Source: Parvularculaceae bacterium (GTDB taxonomy: Bacteria; Pseudomonadota; Alphaproteobacteria; Caulobacterales; Parvularculaceae). From it: DNA of 64,000 nucleotides. Within the stretch, counting starts at the first letter, position 1, and each line of letters opens with the position of its first letter. This document shows, piece by piece, positions 1 to 10,096 of the stretch. The stretch spans positions 1-64,000 of the forward strand of contig JANQMJ010000006.1 of assembly GCA_028280115.1 (NCBI GenBank), read 5' to 3'. The notes beneath the pieces were generated by a model that saw nothing but the letters and a program-made list of their open reading frames with translations, was not told where the DNA came from and did no database searches. The position numbers and the translations under genes were made by a program.

Positions 1-24
1 CAAGCGCGCCGGGGTTTTAAGCGA

Positions 25-99
25 GCGGGCGTAGCTCAGGGGTAGAGCGCAACCTTGCCAAGGTTGAAGTCGTGAGTTCGAATCTCATCGCCCGCTCCA
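25..99 (+). tRNA. tRNA-Gly (anticodon GCC)
   Basis: The cloverleaf is complete: a 7-bp acceptor stem (GCGGGCG with CGCCCGC), D arm GCTC/GAGC, a 5-bp anticodon stem CAACC/GGTTG around the loop TTGCCAA, and a T arm with the usual TTCGAAT loop. The anticodon GCC reads glycine codons GGC and GGU. The 3' CCA is encoded in the DNA. Confidence 0.95.
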
Positions 100-303
100 T
101 TTTTTCAGGAAAGTCAATTCATTACCGCGCGCATTAACGCTTGAGCGATGTTCACCTTAGGCGCCATTGGCGTAGCAGCAAAACTCTGCAGCATGCGCTT
201 TAACGCACAGGTTGGGTGCGATCGAGATCTCGACGCCAAGCAGGAAGCGTATACCGCCGCCAGCGCGTTGTCGAATTTGGGTCTGACGTGACGTTGGGAC
301 TTG

Positions 304-3249
304 CTAGAAATTTGCGCCGATCCGGACAGAGACGGCGTTAGAATGGCCCCATCCCAACTGCTCAATCCGTTCATAATCGGCGCGCGCGAATGCGTTTTGA
401 TGCTGATAAGTAAGACCGGCGGCGATCGATAATGTCGATTGCGCATTGGCTTTGAACGTTTGGCTATGGCTGAAAGCGCCGATATCGGCATAGCCGACCA
501 AAACGTTCGTATCGGATCTGATCGCGCCTTGATAGGCGATATCGAGACTGGGCGTCAGATAGCCCTTCTTCAGTTTCTTTTGATATCGCGCATAAAGGCC
601 CGCCGACATGGACAGCTCGTTTATTTCCTGGGAGTCAAACATCAAGGCGTTGATGGACCCTTGTTCGGCATAGGCATCCAATTTCGTGTAGCTGCCCTCA
701 ACCGAGGCGTAGGGCGTTAGGGTCGCCTGATTCAAGGGGACGTCATAGCCGACAAGAATCGAATAGAGAAACTGATCGCCCGTTCTCTCGCCGGTAAATG
801 CTTCCGCGCCCGCAAGGCGCTGGCTATCCAAATCAATATGCGTGTAACCAAATGCGCCTTGCAGATGGGTCTTTTCGCTTAGTACATAGCTGACATAGCC
901 CGTTGCGCTATACGTCGCGACATCAATGGAAGACGCGTTCGTTGTGGTCGCGTCCTCCCGCCCATAACGCAGCGCAACGCCTGTTGCCAGTTTTGGCGTA
1001 ACGCGTTTGTCAACGCCGAGTGTGATGTGTTTGACGGTAAAGTCCGCCGCAGCGTCTGTCTCGCCAAAAACAATCTCGCCGGCGGTCCAAAGCGCCCATC
1101 CATTTTTGAAAATGTCCCGACTCTGATTGAAGCCGCTTGTCTGGACAAGGCTGTTTGTCAGAAACAGCAAACCTGCATCGGCGCCGTTATAGGCCAGCCG
1201 AACGCCCTGACTGGAGGCATTTGACAAACTGTCGCGCGGCGCATGTAGAAAGCTCTTCAGCCTGTCTCTGACCGGCTTGAGCGTTTGGCGCGCAAGGCGC
1301 GGCGCAAACTGGTTGACGGTTTCAAAAAAGGCTACGGTGTCGGGATCGTCAAAAGGATCGGCGCGCTCCGCAATCGTCCAGGTGAACGCAGCGCTCGCCG
1401 TCAGGGCGCCGTCCGTCGCTGATATGGTGACGGAATAGACGCCCGCCTTCATACACTTGCCTTCAATCACGCCGCTTTGCGTGTTGATGGAAAACCCAGG
1501 CGGCAAACCGGAGGCGCTGAAGCTGAGGGCGTCGCTATCTGCGTCGCTTGCGTGAATCGCCATCGTCGCGGCGACGCCGACCGCTGTACGCTGATCGCCG
1601 ATTGCCGACATAACGGGCGCTTCGTTCAAGAGCGGCCCGATCGTCCAGGTAAATGTTTCGTCGTCCGTGTCCGCGCCGTCGCTGACGGCGATGGTGGTCG
1701 TATAGGCGTTTTCCGTCGTCGGCACGCCCGTCACGGCGCCCGTATCGGCGTCGATTGCAAGCCCGTCGGGCAGGCCGGTGGCGCTGTAGATCAGCGTATC
1801 GAGATCGGCGTCGCTGGCGCTGACCGTCAGCGAAACCGCCGCGCCCACATTGCCGGCCTGATCGCCGATGGCGGAAAGAACCGGTGTCGCGTTCAAGGGC
1901 GACCCGATCGTCCAGGTAAATGTTTCGTCGTCCGTGTCCGCGCCGTCGCTGACGGCGATGGTGGTCGTATAGGCGTTTTCCGTGGTCGGCACGCCCGTCA
2001 CGGCGCCTGTCCCGGCGTCGATTGAAAGCCCGTCGGGCAGGCCGGTGGCGCTGAAACTGAGCGTGTCGAGATCGGCGTCGCTGGCGCTGACCGTCAGCGA
2101 AACCGCCGCGCTCACATTGCCGGCCTGATCGCCGATGGCGGACAGGACCGGGGCCGCGTTCAAGGGCGGCCCGATCGTCCAGGTGAACGTTTCGTCGTCC
2201 GTGTCCGTGCCGTCGCTGACGGTAATGGTGGTCGTATAGGCGTTTTCCGTGGTCGGCGCGCCCGTGACGGCGCCTGTACTGGCGTTTATGGAGAGCCCGT
2301 CAGGCAGGCCGGAAGCGCTGTAGATGAGCGTATCGAGATCGGCGTCACTGGCGCCGACGGCGAGGGAAACCGCTTCGCCCACATTGCCGGCCTGATCGCC
2401 GATGGCGGACAGGACCGGGGCCGCGTTCAAGGGCGGCCCGATCGTCCAGGTAAACGTTTCGTCGTCCGTGTCCGCGCCGTCGCTGACGGTAATGGTGGTC
2501 GTATAGGCGTTTTCCGTCGTCGGCACGCCCGTCACGGCGCCTGTGTTGGCGTCTATCGAAAGCCCGTCGGGCAGGCCGGTGGCGCTGAAGCTGAGGGTGT
2601 CGAGATCGGCGTCGCTGGCGCTGACCGCAAGCGAAACCGTCTCGCCCACATTGCCGGCCTGATCGCCGATGGCGGAAAGAACAGGCGCGGTGTTGGTGGC
2701 CGCCGCGTTTATCGTGCCGGCGCTGAAGGTCGCGCGCTTGGCCGCGGCATCATAGGTGATCTGCACGCTTATCGAGTAGACGATGTCGCTATGCGTGTAT
2801 GACCCCGCCACCGTATAGGTTGGACCGTCCGTTATCGAAAATAGGGTGGCGTAAGAATCAGCGATATTGGTGGTCGTGGCGCCGTCATTGATCGAATAGT
2901 TGTCCAGCGACTCCGAAATATTGCCGGGCAAATAGGCGTAGGAGCGAATATAGGGCCCGCCATATCTTTCATCGACAAACGTAACGCGAATCGTCGGCGC
3001 ATCCGCCGTATTGGTGAAGAACCGGCAGTTCTCCGTTCCGTTCAGATCGACCAGCGCTTGCCCAAGAAAATTGGACGGCGTCATCCAAACCGTGGTGACG
3101 CCATTATTGTTGTAGGTGCAGGTCGCCTCCGCCCGCGCGGCGCCTGGATATCCCAGCGCTAGGAACAGGGCGATCAAAAGCGCGAGCGTCCGCGCGCTGT
3201 TTCCGCCAAACACTGATATGGTCAACGCCGTCTGCCTTCCCAACACCAC
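304..3249 (-). CDS. Autotransporter with tandem Ig-like (He_PIG type) repeats
   Basis: A 981-residue surface protein predicted to be secreted by the type V route. It starts at a GTG preceded by a G-rich stretch. A hydrophobic signal peptide ends near an Ala-Arg-Ala motif at about residue 40. After about 140 unique residues come five Ig/cadherin-like repeats of 89 residues (about 184-630), each with the Pro-Val-Leu-Ser-Ala-Ile-Gly-Asp-Gln opening and a Gly-Leu-Pro-Asp-Gly-Leu-Ser-Ile core. Four are nearly identical and the last is divergent. From about residue 717 a 265-residue beta-barrel ends in Phe, as outer-membrane barrels do. Repeats of this kind usually form a stalk or adhesive passenger; the ligand is unknown. 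Confidence 0.85.
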   Translation of the reverse strand: MVLGRQTALTISVFGGNSARTLALLIALFLALGYPGAARAEATCTYNNNGVTTVWMTPSNFLGQALVDLNGTENCRFFTNTADAPTIRVTFVDERYGGPYIRSYAYLPGNISESLDNYSINDGATTTNIADSYATLFSITDGPTYTVAGSYTHSDIVYSISVQITYDAAAKRATFSAGTINAAATNTAPVLSAIGDQAGNVGETVSLAVSASDADLDTLSFSATGLPDGLSIDANTGAVTGVPTTENAYTTTITVSDGADTDDETFTWTIGPPLNAAPVLSAIGDQAGNVGEAVSLAVGASDADLDTLIYSASGLPDGLSINASTGAVTGAPTTENAYTTTITVSDGTDTDDETFTWTIGPPLNAAPVLSAIGDQAGNVSAAVSLTVSASDADLDTLSFSATGLPDGLSIDAGTGAVTGVPTTENAYTTTIAVSDGADTDDETFTWTIGSPLNATPVLSAIGDQAGNVGAAVSLTVSASDADLDTLIYSATGLPDGLAIDADTGAVTGVPTTENAYTTTIAVSDGADTDDETFTWTIGPLLNEAPVMSAIGDQRTAVGVAATMAIHASDADSDALSFSASGLPPGFSINTQSGVIEGKCMKAGVYSVTISATDGALTASAAFTWTIAERADPFDDPDTVAFFETVNQFAPRLARQTLKPVRDRLKSFLHAPRDSLSNASSQGVRLAYNGADAGLLFLTNSLVQTSGFNQSRDIFKNGWALWTAGEIVFGETDAAADFTVKHITLGVDKRVTPKLATGVALRYGREDATTTNASSIDVATYSATGYVSYVLSEKTHLQGAFGYTHIDLDSQRLAGAEAFTGERTGDQFLYSILVGYDVPLNQATLTPYASVEGSYTKLDAYAEQGSINALMFDSQEINELSMSAGLYARYQKKLKKGYLTPSLDIAYQGAIRSDTNVLVGYADIGAFSHSQTFKANAQSTLSIAAGLTYQHQNAFARADYERIEQLGWGHSNAVSVRIGANF
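1630..2697 (-). repeat. Tandem 267-bp coding repeats in the autotransporter
   Basis: Four near-identical units lie head to tail. The landmark CACATTGCCGGCC recurs at 1846, 2113, 2380 and 2647, exactly 267 bp apart (89 codons). Differences between units are scattered point changes, so the array looks recently amplified or homogenised. A fifth, diverged unit lies nearer the beta-barrel. Confidence 0.9.
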
Positions 3250-3428
3250 GACCCCCGCTACAACTCGAGAGAAAACTGCAGCGTTTAAGTAGCCCCTCTT
3301 TGCTTAAGACCGGGTTTAAGCGACCGCCGCGCAAGCGCATATAAGTTTAAGCAAGCTGAAAGGTTTTTTCGGCGCCCTGTGTGTTGGGTGATGTTCGCTC
3401 CAGTGGTTTTCAAAATCCGCCTGGCGCA

Positions 3429-4253
3429 TCAGGCGTCGGAGCCGGCGGACATCTGGGCGGGACGGATATAGACCGCCCAATAGCTGAGGGCGACACCGCC
3501 GACGCCGCCGACGACATTGCCTAAGCTTACCGGCACGAGGTTCGCGGCCACCTCCCATACGCCGCCATCCGCGCCAGCGGCGATGCCCGCGAACAACAGA
3601 TACATATTCGCGATGCTATGCTCGAAGCCCAGTGCGACAAACGCCGTGATGGGCCAGAAAATCGCAAGGATCTTTCCGCCCACCGTGCGCGAGGCGAATG
3701 TCAGCCAGACCGCAAGGCAAACCAGCACATTGCACAGGATGCCGCGAGCGAAAGCGGCCATCGGGGACAGGGCGAATTTGGCCTCGGCGATTTCCGCAGC
3801 CTTTCGCCCCATGGCGCCGCCGCCCAGATCGTGGGTCTGCGCTAAAATAACCAGCCCGACCATGATCAGGGCGCCGAAGAAATTCGCCACGTAAACGACC
3901 ACCCAGTTGCGCAACAGCGCTGCGGTGGAGACATGGCGGCTTACCCAGGCCATGACGATCAGGGCGTTGCCGGTGAACAGTTCCGCGCCGCCGACGATGA
4001 CGAGAATAAGCCCCAGCGAAAACGCCGCCCCACCCAGCAGCCGCGACAGGCCATACCAATCGCCTGCGCCGATCATCACGAGCGTGTAGAACATCGCCCC
4101 CAGCGCAATGAACGCCCCAGCGAGCGCCCCCAGCGTAAAGAGCGGCAGCAGACCCAGCTGCGCTTTGGACGCGTTGGCTTTTTCCACCAACTGCGCAACC
4201 TCGCCGGGCTTATACGCATCGAGGCCAATCGGATTGCTTGCAGGATCGGACAT
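3429..4253 (-). CDS. Formate/nitrite transporter family channel (FNT)
   Basis: A 274-residue inner-membrane protein with about six hydrophobic segments. The FNT signature Glu-Leu-Phe-Thr-Gly-Asn lies near residue 93, in the broken helix that lines the pore. Family members carry formate, nitrite or other small monovalent anions; the sequence does not fix the substrate. I chose the ATG at 4253 rather than the one at 4265, because AGGAG sits seven bases before it and overlaps the upstream candidate. It stands alone between the autotransporter and a kinase. Confidence 0.88.
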   Translation of the reverse strand: MSDPASNPIGLDAYKPGEVAQLVEKANASKAQLGLLPLFTLGALAGAFIALGAMFYTLVMIGAGDWYGLSRLLGGAAFSLGLILVIVGGAELFTGNALIVMAWVSRHVSTAALLRNWVVVYVANFFGALIMVGLVILAQTHDLGGGAMGRKAAEIAEAKFALSPMAAFARGILCNVLVCLAVWLTFASRTVGGKILAIFWPITAFVALGFEHSIANMYLLFAGIAAGADGGVWEVAANLVPVSLGNVVGGVGGVALSYWAVYIRPAQMSAGSDA

Positions 4254-4562
4254 TATGCTCCTCATATTGTCAGTGCGGCCAGGCGGCGTTTCTTGAGTTC
4301 GCCAATTATCGGTTTGCGGCTAACGAACCCGCAATTCCCCTTGACGGGGAAATATACATGCTGAGCCGCAAATCACACGGCAACTTAATCCGAATTGACG
4401 ATCATGGCGATCTCGCACCGGGGATCGTTGCATCGCATTTCAACGCTTTGGCGCCATGAAGCATCTGGCGAAATTTCTTTCGACAGGCTCATTGAGCTTG
4501 CATGCGGGCTTTTGATTTCTCAGAAGAATGCGCCAAAGACAAAACGCGCATGACGTTGACGG
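4254..4562. promoter_or_regulatory. Intergenic region upstream of the FNT gene with a TTCCCC/GGGGAA palindrome
   Basis: This stretch of about 310 bp holds no convincing gene. At 4335-4351 the inverted repeat TTCCCC-TTGAC-GGGGAA could be an operator for the leftward FNT gene, whose start is about 80 bp away. No clear terminator for the upstream kinase gene is visible. Confidence 0.3.
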
Positions 4563-5921
4563 TCACGCGGCGACGGCTTTATCGACCTCGGCGGCGGCGG
4601 CCTTGGCGCTGGGCAGCGATATGACGAATTGATTGCCTTCAGCAACCTCGCCGCGCAGGAACTGGCCGCCGCATAAATCAACGGCCCGGGCGGTCGTGCG
4701 CAGCAGCATCGGCATCTCCGAACCGGCGCTTGTCAGATAGCTGTCGATTTTGGTCAGCGGCTTGGTCTTTTCCAGAAAGTCCTCTTCGGAAATGGTCCGG
4801 CCGTTGTCGCGCACGACGATGCAGACCCCGGTGGCGGCGCTTCCCAGCATCAGTTCGACATGAGTCGCGTCGTTGTGAGTTTCATTGTAATACGCCGCAA
4901 GGCTTTCGACCGCGCATTTGACCGCCGCCGGGACAGTGAACACTTCGCCCGCCTGACCTTCGACTTTCACGACGATTCTCGCGGCGATCAGATCGCTGAA
5001 ATCCCCAAAGGCGCGGTCGATGTCGACTTTGGCGTATCGCCGCCTTCGTTCGGATTCATCAAGTCGATGATAGGTCAGCAGGCTGTTCACGCTCTTGGAC
5101 AGATTCGCCGTCGCCGTCTTGATATAGCGCGCGCCCTCCACACCCTCGTCATGGGAAATCCGTTTGTCGCCCCGGGTCAGGCTGTTCATCACAATATCGG
5201 AAAAACCGTTGATCTGATGCAGCGGCGTTTTGACGAAATGCACCAGCAGGTTCATCGCCGCAAGCTTGCGCTCATTGTCGCGCTGCTCGTCTTTCAACAA
5301 TAGCTTCAGGCGCTGGTTTTGCTCGTCTATGATCAGCGTTTTTTGAAAATCGAACCGCCGGAACTTCTGCAACAGATAGGAGCCGATGCCGCAGACCATC
5401 GCCATGGTCAGCATGACGACAACCTGCAGATTGGCGCCCTCTGCGCCGGCTTTCATAGAGACAAAGATCGAGAACGTCGCCACCAAGAAGGCCAGTGCGG
5501 CGACCGTCTTCATAAAGCTCATGCGAAGCAGAAAGCACACAAATACGCATTCCTGCACCAAGCCGACGTAATAGGCGTCATCAAGGTCTGTGTAGAGATA
5601 AATTATAGCCACGAGCGCCAAACCCACCGCGAGCGATACGATCAGCGGCGTCGTCTCGCGCAGAAGCCTAATCTGGCTGGACTGGGCCAAAAGCACCAAG
5701 GCGATACCGAAGAAAACCGCTGCGCCGCGGATCGCCGCCGCCTGACGCCATTCGGCCAGCGCCATGATGTCGAGGATGATGTAAAGCCCCCAAATCGAAA
5801 CGCCGACGAGCAAAACGTAAAAATTATTTCGCCAATCGCCTTCAAAGATAAAATCTTGATAGGCGTTTTCCGTTTCCGGCGATGCGAATCGCGCAGTGAT
5901 CGGGGTGATTTTATTTTCCAT
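4563..5921 (-). CDS. Membrane sensor histidine kinase, atypical
   Basis: 452 residues. The N-terminal half (about 35-190) has several closely packed hydrophobic segments and no large periplasmic loop, so the sensor is probably within the membrane. A short coiled stretch leads to a HisKA-like helix with the H-box variant His-Phe-Val-Lys-Thr-Pro-Leu near residue 230, where His is the expected phosphoacceptor. The ATPase domain is degenerate: a weak N-box and a G1-like Val-Arg-Asp-Asn-Gly-Arg near residue 370. No response regulator is adjacent. It diverges from the haem-oxygenase-like gene across a shared 270-bp region. Confidence 0.75.
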   Translation of the reverse strand: MENKITPITARFASPETENAYQDFIFEGDWRNNFYVLLVGVSIWGLYIILDIMALAEWRQAAAIRGAAVFFGIALVLLAQSSQIRLLRETTPLIVSLAVGLALVAIIYLYTDLDDAYYVGLVQECVFVCFLLRMSFMKTVAALAFLVATFSIFVSMKAGAEGANLQVVVMLTMAMVCGIGSYLLQKFRRFDFQKTLIIDEQNQRLKLLLKDEQRDNERKLAAMNLLVHFVKTPLHQINGFSDIVMNSLTRGDKRISHDEGVEGARYIKTATANLSKSVNSLLTYHRLDESERRRRYAKVDIDRAFGDFSDLIAARIVVKVEGQAGEVFTVPAAVKCAVESLAAYYNETHNDATHVELMLGSAATGVCIVVRDNGRTISEEDFLEKTKPLTKIDSYLTSAGSEMPMLLRTTARAVDLCGGQFLRGEVAEGNQFVISLPSAKAAAAEVDKAVAA

Positions 5922-6158
5922 TTCTCACAAACCGCCGCGGCGCGCCGTTAACATTTAACGCTGCTTCCCAAACTCGCCTGCAATCGGTCTACAGGATTTT
6001 CGTTAACGATTGACCAAACGCCGGAAGTCCGCGCCTGACGGCGCGCCAGTTCATAAAGTTAAGAAATCGGCCGGCTTTTGGGGTCTGCAGCGGCGAAATG
6101 TCCTTTTCTGAAATAATCCGCTTGCGGGATTCGTCGCGGGGCGCTAACTAAGATATTG

Positions 6159-6174
6159 TTAATAAAAGGTTAAC
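6159..6174 (+). promoter_or_regulatory. Candidate CtrA box (TTAA-N7-TTAAC)
   Basis: TTAATAAAAGGTTAAC matches the full alphaproteobacterial CtrA site, two TTAA half-sites seven bases apart. It lies 18 bp before the haem-oxygenase-like start and about 240 bp from the divergent kinase start. The same intergenic region has other TTAAC motifs (5948-5959 and near 6003). The assignment rests on consensus only. Confidence 0.5.
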
Positions 6175-6191
6175 AGATCGGGTCCCCAACG

Positions 6192-6941
6192 ATGTCTGGA
6201 ATGATGGAAAAACTGCGCGCGCGCTTTCAGCCGACCTTGGATGAATTTCTGGGCTCAAAGCCCATGGCGGCTCTTTACGCCGGCGAAATGACGATCCCGC
6301 AATATCGGGCGATCTTGCGCCAGATCTTCCACCATACCCGCGAAAATCCGCAGCTTCAGGCGCTCGCCACGGTTTATTTCCGCGGGCGCCAGCGCGATAT
6401 GGTGCGGCCGTTTTTTGCTCACGCTTCTTCGGAAGTCGGTCACGAACAACTCGCCCTTAATGATTTCACTACGCTGGGCGGCGACTCCTCCGAAGTGCCT
6501 TACGAAAACCCGCTGCCGGCGACCTCCGCGCTGCTGGCTTACGGGTTCTATCAAATCTACAACCTCAATCCGCTTGGCTATCTCGGTTATCTTTTTTTCC
6601 TGGAATTCACGCCGACCTCGTCAGGCGAGAGCATGATGGAAAGTCTGCGCGCCATCGGCGTTGAAGACAACGCGATGACGTTCCTGCGCGATCACGCCGA
6701 AATCGACGTCGGTCACAATAAGCTGATGGAAAAATACGTGGCGCGGCTGGTGCGCGACGAAGCCGATCTTGACGCCATTGGCTATTCCATGAAAACGACC
6801 GCGCATCTTTACGAGCAGATGCTGATCCAGGCGGTGCAATACGCGGAAAAACCGATGGATGTCGGCTGGAACTGGCAGGAACTGAACGCCGACCGGCGAT
6901 CGCCAAACACGTCCTCAGTTGCGTCATTGGCCGCCCAATAG
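6192..6941 (+). CDS. Iron-containing redox enzyme family (haem-oxygenase-like fold)
   Basis: A 249-residue all-helical protein of the TenA/PqqC/haem-oxygenase-like superfamily. Signs are the early Phe-His-His-Thr-Arg-Glu motif near residue 47, a Glu-Val-Gly-His-Glu motif near 82, and the late Asp-His-Ala-Glu-Ile-Asp-Val-Gly-His motif near 170. Together these give the Glu/His set that binds a di-iron centre in this group. Members include oxygenases that make small metabolites, so a catalytic role is likely but the substrate is unknown. A candidate CtrA box lies just upstream. It is convergent with the acyltransferase-like gene, 38 bp apart. Confidence 0.75.
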   Translation: MSGMMEKLRARFQPTLDEFLGSKPMAALYAGEMTIPQYRAILRQIFHHTRENPQLQALATVYFRGRQRDMVRPFFAHASSEVGHEQLALNDFTTLGGDSSEVPYENPLPATSALLAYGFYQIYNLNPLGYLGYLFFLEFTPTSSGESMMESLRAIGVEDNAMTFLRDHAEIDVGHNKLMEKYVARLVRDEADLDAIGYSMKTTAHLYEQMLIQAVQYAEKPMDVGWNWQELNADRRSPNTSSVASLAAQ

Positions 6942-6979
6942 GGTCTGCGCCGGCAACGGGCATGCGCGCGCAAGCGCGG

Positions 6980-7546
6980 CTAGAGATAGCGGGCGATAAT
7001 TGAAGTTTTTTTGTCGTAAACGCGCCGGTCGGAGAGATCGACCCGCATAATTGCAACGTCGCCGAAGTTTGGGTGGTTTTTGTTCGGATTAACCGCCTCA
7101 AAGCACAAGCTTTGAAAAAACGGCACAAGATGCTGGTTGCAGTCGCAAAACCCCCATCGCATATGCCTGGCGATCGCCAGTTTGAAGCATTCCGCGCTTA
7201 GCAGAACCGGCAGCAACCGGCCGCGTTCGTTTCTGTGAACCATCAGCCGGGTGGAGTAGGAGACCTTGTCGGGATAATCTTCGCCCACGCTCTCGAGCTC
7301 ATAAAAGTCGCGATAAAATCCCGGATCGCCGTCGCCGGCGAAATTCACCCGTACGGCGCCGACGATCTCGCCGTCCTTCAGGGCGGCGATATTATAGGCG
7401 AAATCGTCGAGACGATCTTTGATGATTTTTTTGCGATGGTCGGAATACTGGTCGTTCCGATTCATCTCATTTTCGTAAATATTATAACGAAAGGCGTAGA
7501 TGTCGCCCGCGTCTTCGCCAGGCTGATAAATCCGAAAATCGGGCAT
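6980..7546 (-). CDS. GNAT-fold acyltransferase (FeeM / acyl-homoserine-lactone-synthase-like)
   Basis: 188 residues from the ATG at 7546. An in-frame TTG at 7582 would add 12 residues but lacks a ribosome site. The N-terminal Phe-Arg-Tyr-Asn-Ile-Tyr-Glu-Asn-Glu segment and the central Ser-Thr-Arg-Leu-Met-Val-His-Arg motif resemble the N-acyl amino acid synthase (FeeM) and LuxI-like branch of the GNAT fold. Such enzymes move a fatty acyl chain from acyl carrier protein to an amine. It lies 39 bp downstream of ftsK on the same strand, so it may be read from the ftsK transcript. Its substrate cannot be told. Confidence 0.65.
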   Translation of the reverse strand: MPDFRIYQPGEDAGDIYAFRYNIYENEMNRNDQYSDHRKKIIKDRLDDFAYNIAALKDGEIVGAVRVNFAGDGDPGFYRDFYELESVGEDYPDKVSYSTRLMVHRNERGRLLPVLLSAECFKLAIARHMRWGFCDCNQHLVPFFQSLCFEAVNPNKNHPNFGDVAIMRVDLSDRRVYDKKTSIIARYL

Positions 7547-7585
7547 TTCCGACCCCACATCCGCGCTGTAACCGCAGCGCAATCA

Positions 7586-9982
7586 TTATGCCGCGTCTTC
7601 GCCGACGAGAATATCACGCTTCCCGGCATGGTTTGCGGGCGAGATTATTCCCTCTTCTTCCATTCGCTCGATCAGCGTCGCGGCCCGATTATAACCGATC
7701 TGCAGCCGCCTTTGCACATAAGATGTCGAGGCCTTGCGGTCGCGCAGAACAATCGCGACAGCGCGATCATAAAGCGCGTCTCCTGACGACGTGTTGCCGC
7801 CGATATCAAATCCGTCCGCGCCGGTGTCATCTTCGCTCATTTCCGTCACATCCTGGACATAGTCCGGCGCGCCCTGCTTTTTGAGGAATTTGACGACTTT
7901 TTCGACTTCCTCCTCGGAAACGAAGGCGCCATGCACGCGGCGCAAACGGCCACCGCCGGCCATATGCAGCATGTCGCCCTGACCGAGCAGCTGTTCCGCG
8001 CCCTGTTCGCCCAAAATCGTGCGGCTGTCGATCTTGGAGGTGACCTGGAAAGAAATCCGGGTGGGAAGATTGGCCTTGATGGTGCCGGTGATGACATCGA
8101 CCGAGGGACGCTGCGTCGCCATGACAAGATGGATTCCAGCAGCCCGCGCCATCTGGGCCAGGCGCTGAACCATCGCTTCGATATCCTTGCCGGCGACCAT
8201 CATAAGATCGGCGACCTCGTCGATCACGACAACGACGAACGGCATTGCTTGGTAATCAAGCTCTTCCGTCTCATAGACCGGCTCGCCGGTGTGTTCGTCA
8301 TAGCCGGTGTGAACCGTGCGGGTTAAGGTCTCGCCTTTTTCCTCGGCCTCTTCGACTCGCGTGTTAAAACCTTCGATGTTCCGAACGCCGACTTTCGACA
8401 TCTTCCGGTAGCGCTCTTCCATTTCGCGGACGGTCCATTTGAGCGCCACGACCGCCTTGCGCGGATCGGTCACCACCGGCGCTAGAAGATGCGGAATGCC
8501 CTCGTAAACCGAAAGCTCGAGCATTTTCGGATCGATCAGGATCAACTTGCACTGGTCCGGCGGCAGCCGATAGACCAGCGACAGGATCATGGTGTTGATG
8601 CCCACCGATTTGCCCGATCCGGTCGTGCCGGCGATTAACAGATGGGGCATGCGCGCAAGATCGGCGAACACAGGCTCGCCGCCGATGCCTTTGCCGAGTG
8701 CAAGCGTAAGCTCGCCGCGTGAATTTTCATATTCAGCGGCGCCCAGCAGTTCGCGCAAATAGACCATTTCGCGATCCTGATTGGGCAGCTCGATGCCGAT
8801 GACATTGCGTCCGGGCACCAGCGCCACGCGGCAGGCGACCGCGCTCATGGACCGTGCGATGTCGTCAGCGAGGCCGATGACGCGCGATGATTTGACGCCC
8901 GCCGCCGGTTCAAGCTCGTAAAGCGTCACCACCGGTCCGGGACGAACATTGATGATTTCGCCGCGGACGCCGAAATCAGCCAGAACGGTCTCGAGCATAC
9001 GCGCATTTTGTTCCAGCGCCTCGTCGGAGATGACCGGTTGGCGTCCTATCGCCGGCTTGGCGAGCAGGCTGAGCGGCGGCAATTCATAATCACCCGCGTC
9101 GAACACCGGCAGTACAGGTTGCGCTTCGCGGCGTTCGCGGCGGCTTTGAGAAGCCTTTGCCTTTTTACGAATGATCTTGCGGCGGCGCGAAGGCGGGGCG
9201 CGCAGCGTGTCCTCTTCATCCGCGTACTCTTCGTCTACGACATCGCCGTCTTCAAAACCCTCCTCATATTCCTCGCGCGCGCGGCCGGTCACGGCGTCGA
9301 TGGACTTCGCAATCAGATCGCGCGCCGCATAAAATGCGTCTTCCAGCGCCCAATAGGCGTCCATCGCGCGGGCGCGGCTGAGACCGCAGACAATCGCATA
9401 GCTCATCAGCGCGACCACGCCCGCTGCACCGGCGACAAGCGCGCCGCCCAATCCCAGTCCGACCGCCGACAAGGCGCCGACGGCGGTGTTGAAGATCGCA
9501 TCGCCGACGACGCCGCCGGTCCCGGCGACAAACGGCCATGTCGCCGGTGGCGGCGCGGCGGCGGCGGCCGCAGCGGCGGCGAACAAGGCGGCGGGAAATA
9601 GGATGAGACGCCGCCAGAAATCGCCGGGCGTTTCCTGCGGCGCGCCGTTGACCAGCGCAAAGCCGCCCCAGATCGCCATCGGGGCGATGAGCAACAGCGC
9701 TGCCCCGCCAAAGCCCTGGAGCAAGAGATCGGCAACCAAGGCGCCGATCGGGCCGGCGGCGTTGCGCGGTGGCGCGGCGGTGGCGGTATTCAGGCTTGGA
9801 TCGCTGATGGAAAAGGTCGCCAACGCCGCCGCGGTCCAGATCGCCAGCAGCACCATGCCGAGGCCGCCGGCGCGCATCAGGACGTTTCGGGCAAAGACGC
9901 GCATCCCGCCGACCAGTTCGGCGAACTGATCAGGATTGCGCGCGGCGCGGCGGCGGGAAAGCGTGCGAGCGGAATTGGGCAT
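7586..9982 (-). CDS. ftsK: DNA translocase FtsK
   Basis: A 798-residue septal ATPase that pumps chromosome termini through the closing septum and activates XerCD recombination. The N-terminus has about four membrane helices (40-220). An acidic and then basic linker (about 240-300) follows. The motor domain carries Walker A Gly-Thr-Thr-Gly-Ser-Gly-Lys-Ser near residue 450 and a Walker B ending Val-Ile-Asp-Glu. The C-terminal gamma winged helix (about 730-798) includes the Ser-Thr-Ser-Tyr-Val-Gln-Arg-Arg motif that reads KOPS sites. Length is normal for the shorter alphaproteobacterial form. The promoter region (10057-10070) has two TTAA half-sites six bases apart, close to but not matching a CtrA box. 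Confidence 0.95.
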   Translation of the reverse strand: MPNSARTLSRRRAARNPDQFAELVGGMRVFARNVLMRAGGLGMVLLAIWTAAALATFSISDPSLNTATAAPPRNAAGPIGALVADLLLQGFGGAALLLIAPMAIWGGFALVNGAPQETPGDFWRRLILFPAALFAAAAAAAAAPPPATWPFVAGTGGVVGDAIFNTAVGALSAVGLGLGGALVAGAAGVVALMSYAIVCGLSRARAMDAYWALEDAFYAARDLIAKSIDAVTGRAREEYEEGFEDGDVVDEEYADEEDTLRAPPSRRRKIIRKKAKASQSRRERREAQPVLPVFDAGDYELPPLSLLAKPAIGRQPVISDEALEQNARMLETVLADFGVRGEIINVRPGPVVTLYELEPAAGVKSSRVIGLADDIARSMSAVACRVALVPGRNVIGIELPNQDREMVYLRELLGAAEYENSRGELTLALGKGIGGEPVFADLARMPHLLIAGTTGSGKSVGINTMILSLVYRLPPDQCKLILIDPKMLELSVYEGIPHLLAPVVTDPRKAVVALKWTVREMEERYRKMSKVGVRNIEGFNTRVEEAEEKGETLTRTVHTGYDEHTGEPVYETEELDYQAMPFVVVVIDEVADLMMVAGKDIEAMVQRLAQMARAAGIHLVMATQRPSVDVITGTIKANLPTRISFQVTSKIDSRTILGEQGAEQLLGQGDMLHMAGGGRLRRVHGAFVSEEEVEKVVKFLKKQGAPDYVQDVTEMSEDDTGADGFDIGGNTSSGDALYDRAVAIVLRDRKASTSYVQRRLQIGYNRAATLIERMEEEGIISPANHAGKRDILVGEDAA

Positions 9983-10096
9983 AGCGCGTTGAGAAACCGG
10001 CGTTGTCTTTTATGTTTTTGAGTGTTCAATATTGGCACGGGGCCCGAGGAAAAGGGTTAACGCCGGTTAATTTTTCGCAAAAATCCTTGCTCCGGA

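Noticed and set aside
1477..2025. Plus-strand ORF of 182 codons opposite the repeat array
   Set aside because: It is the mirror frame of the 267-bp repeats, is Arg-rich without family motifs, and has no ribosome site.
10057..10070. TTAA-N6-TTAA upstream of ftsK as a CtrA box
   Set aside because: The spacing is six bases, not seven, so it is only a near match.
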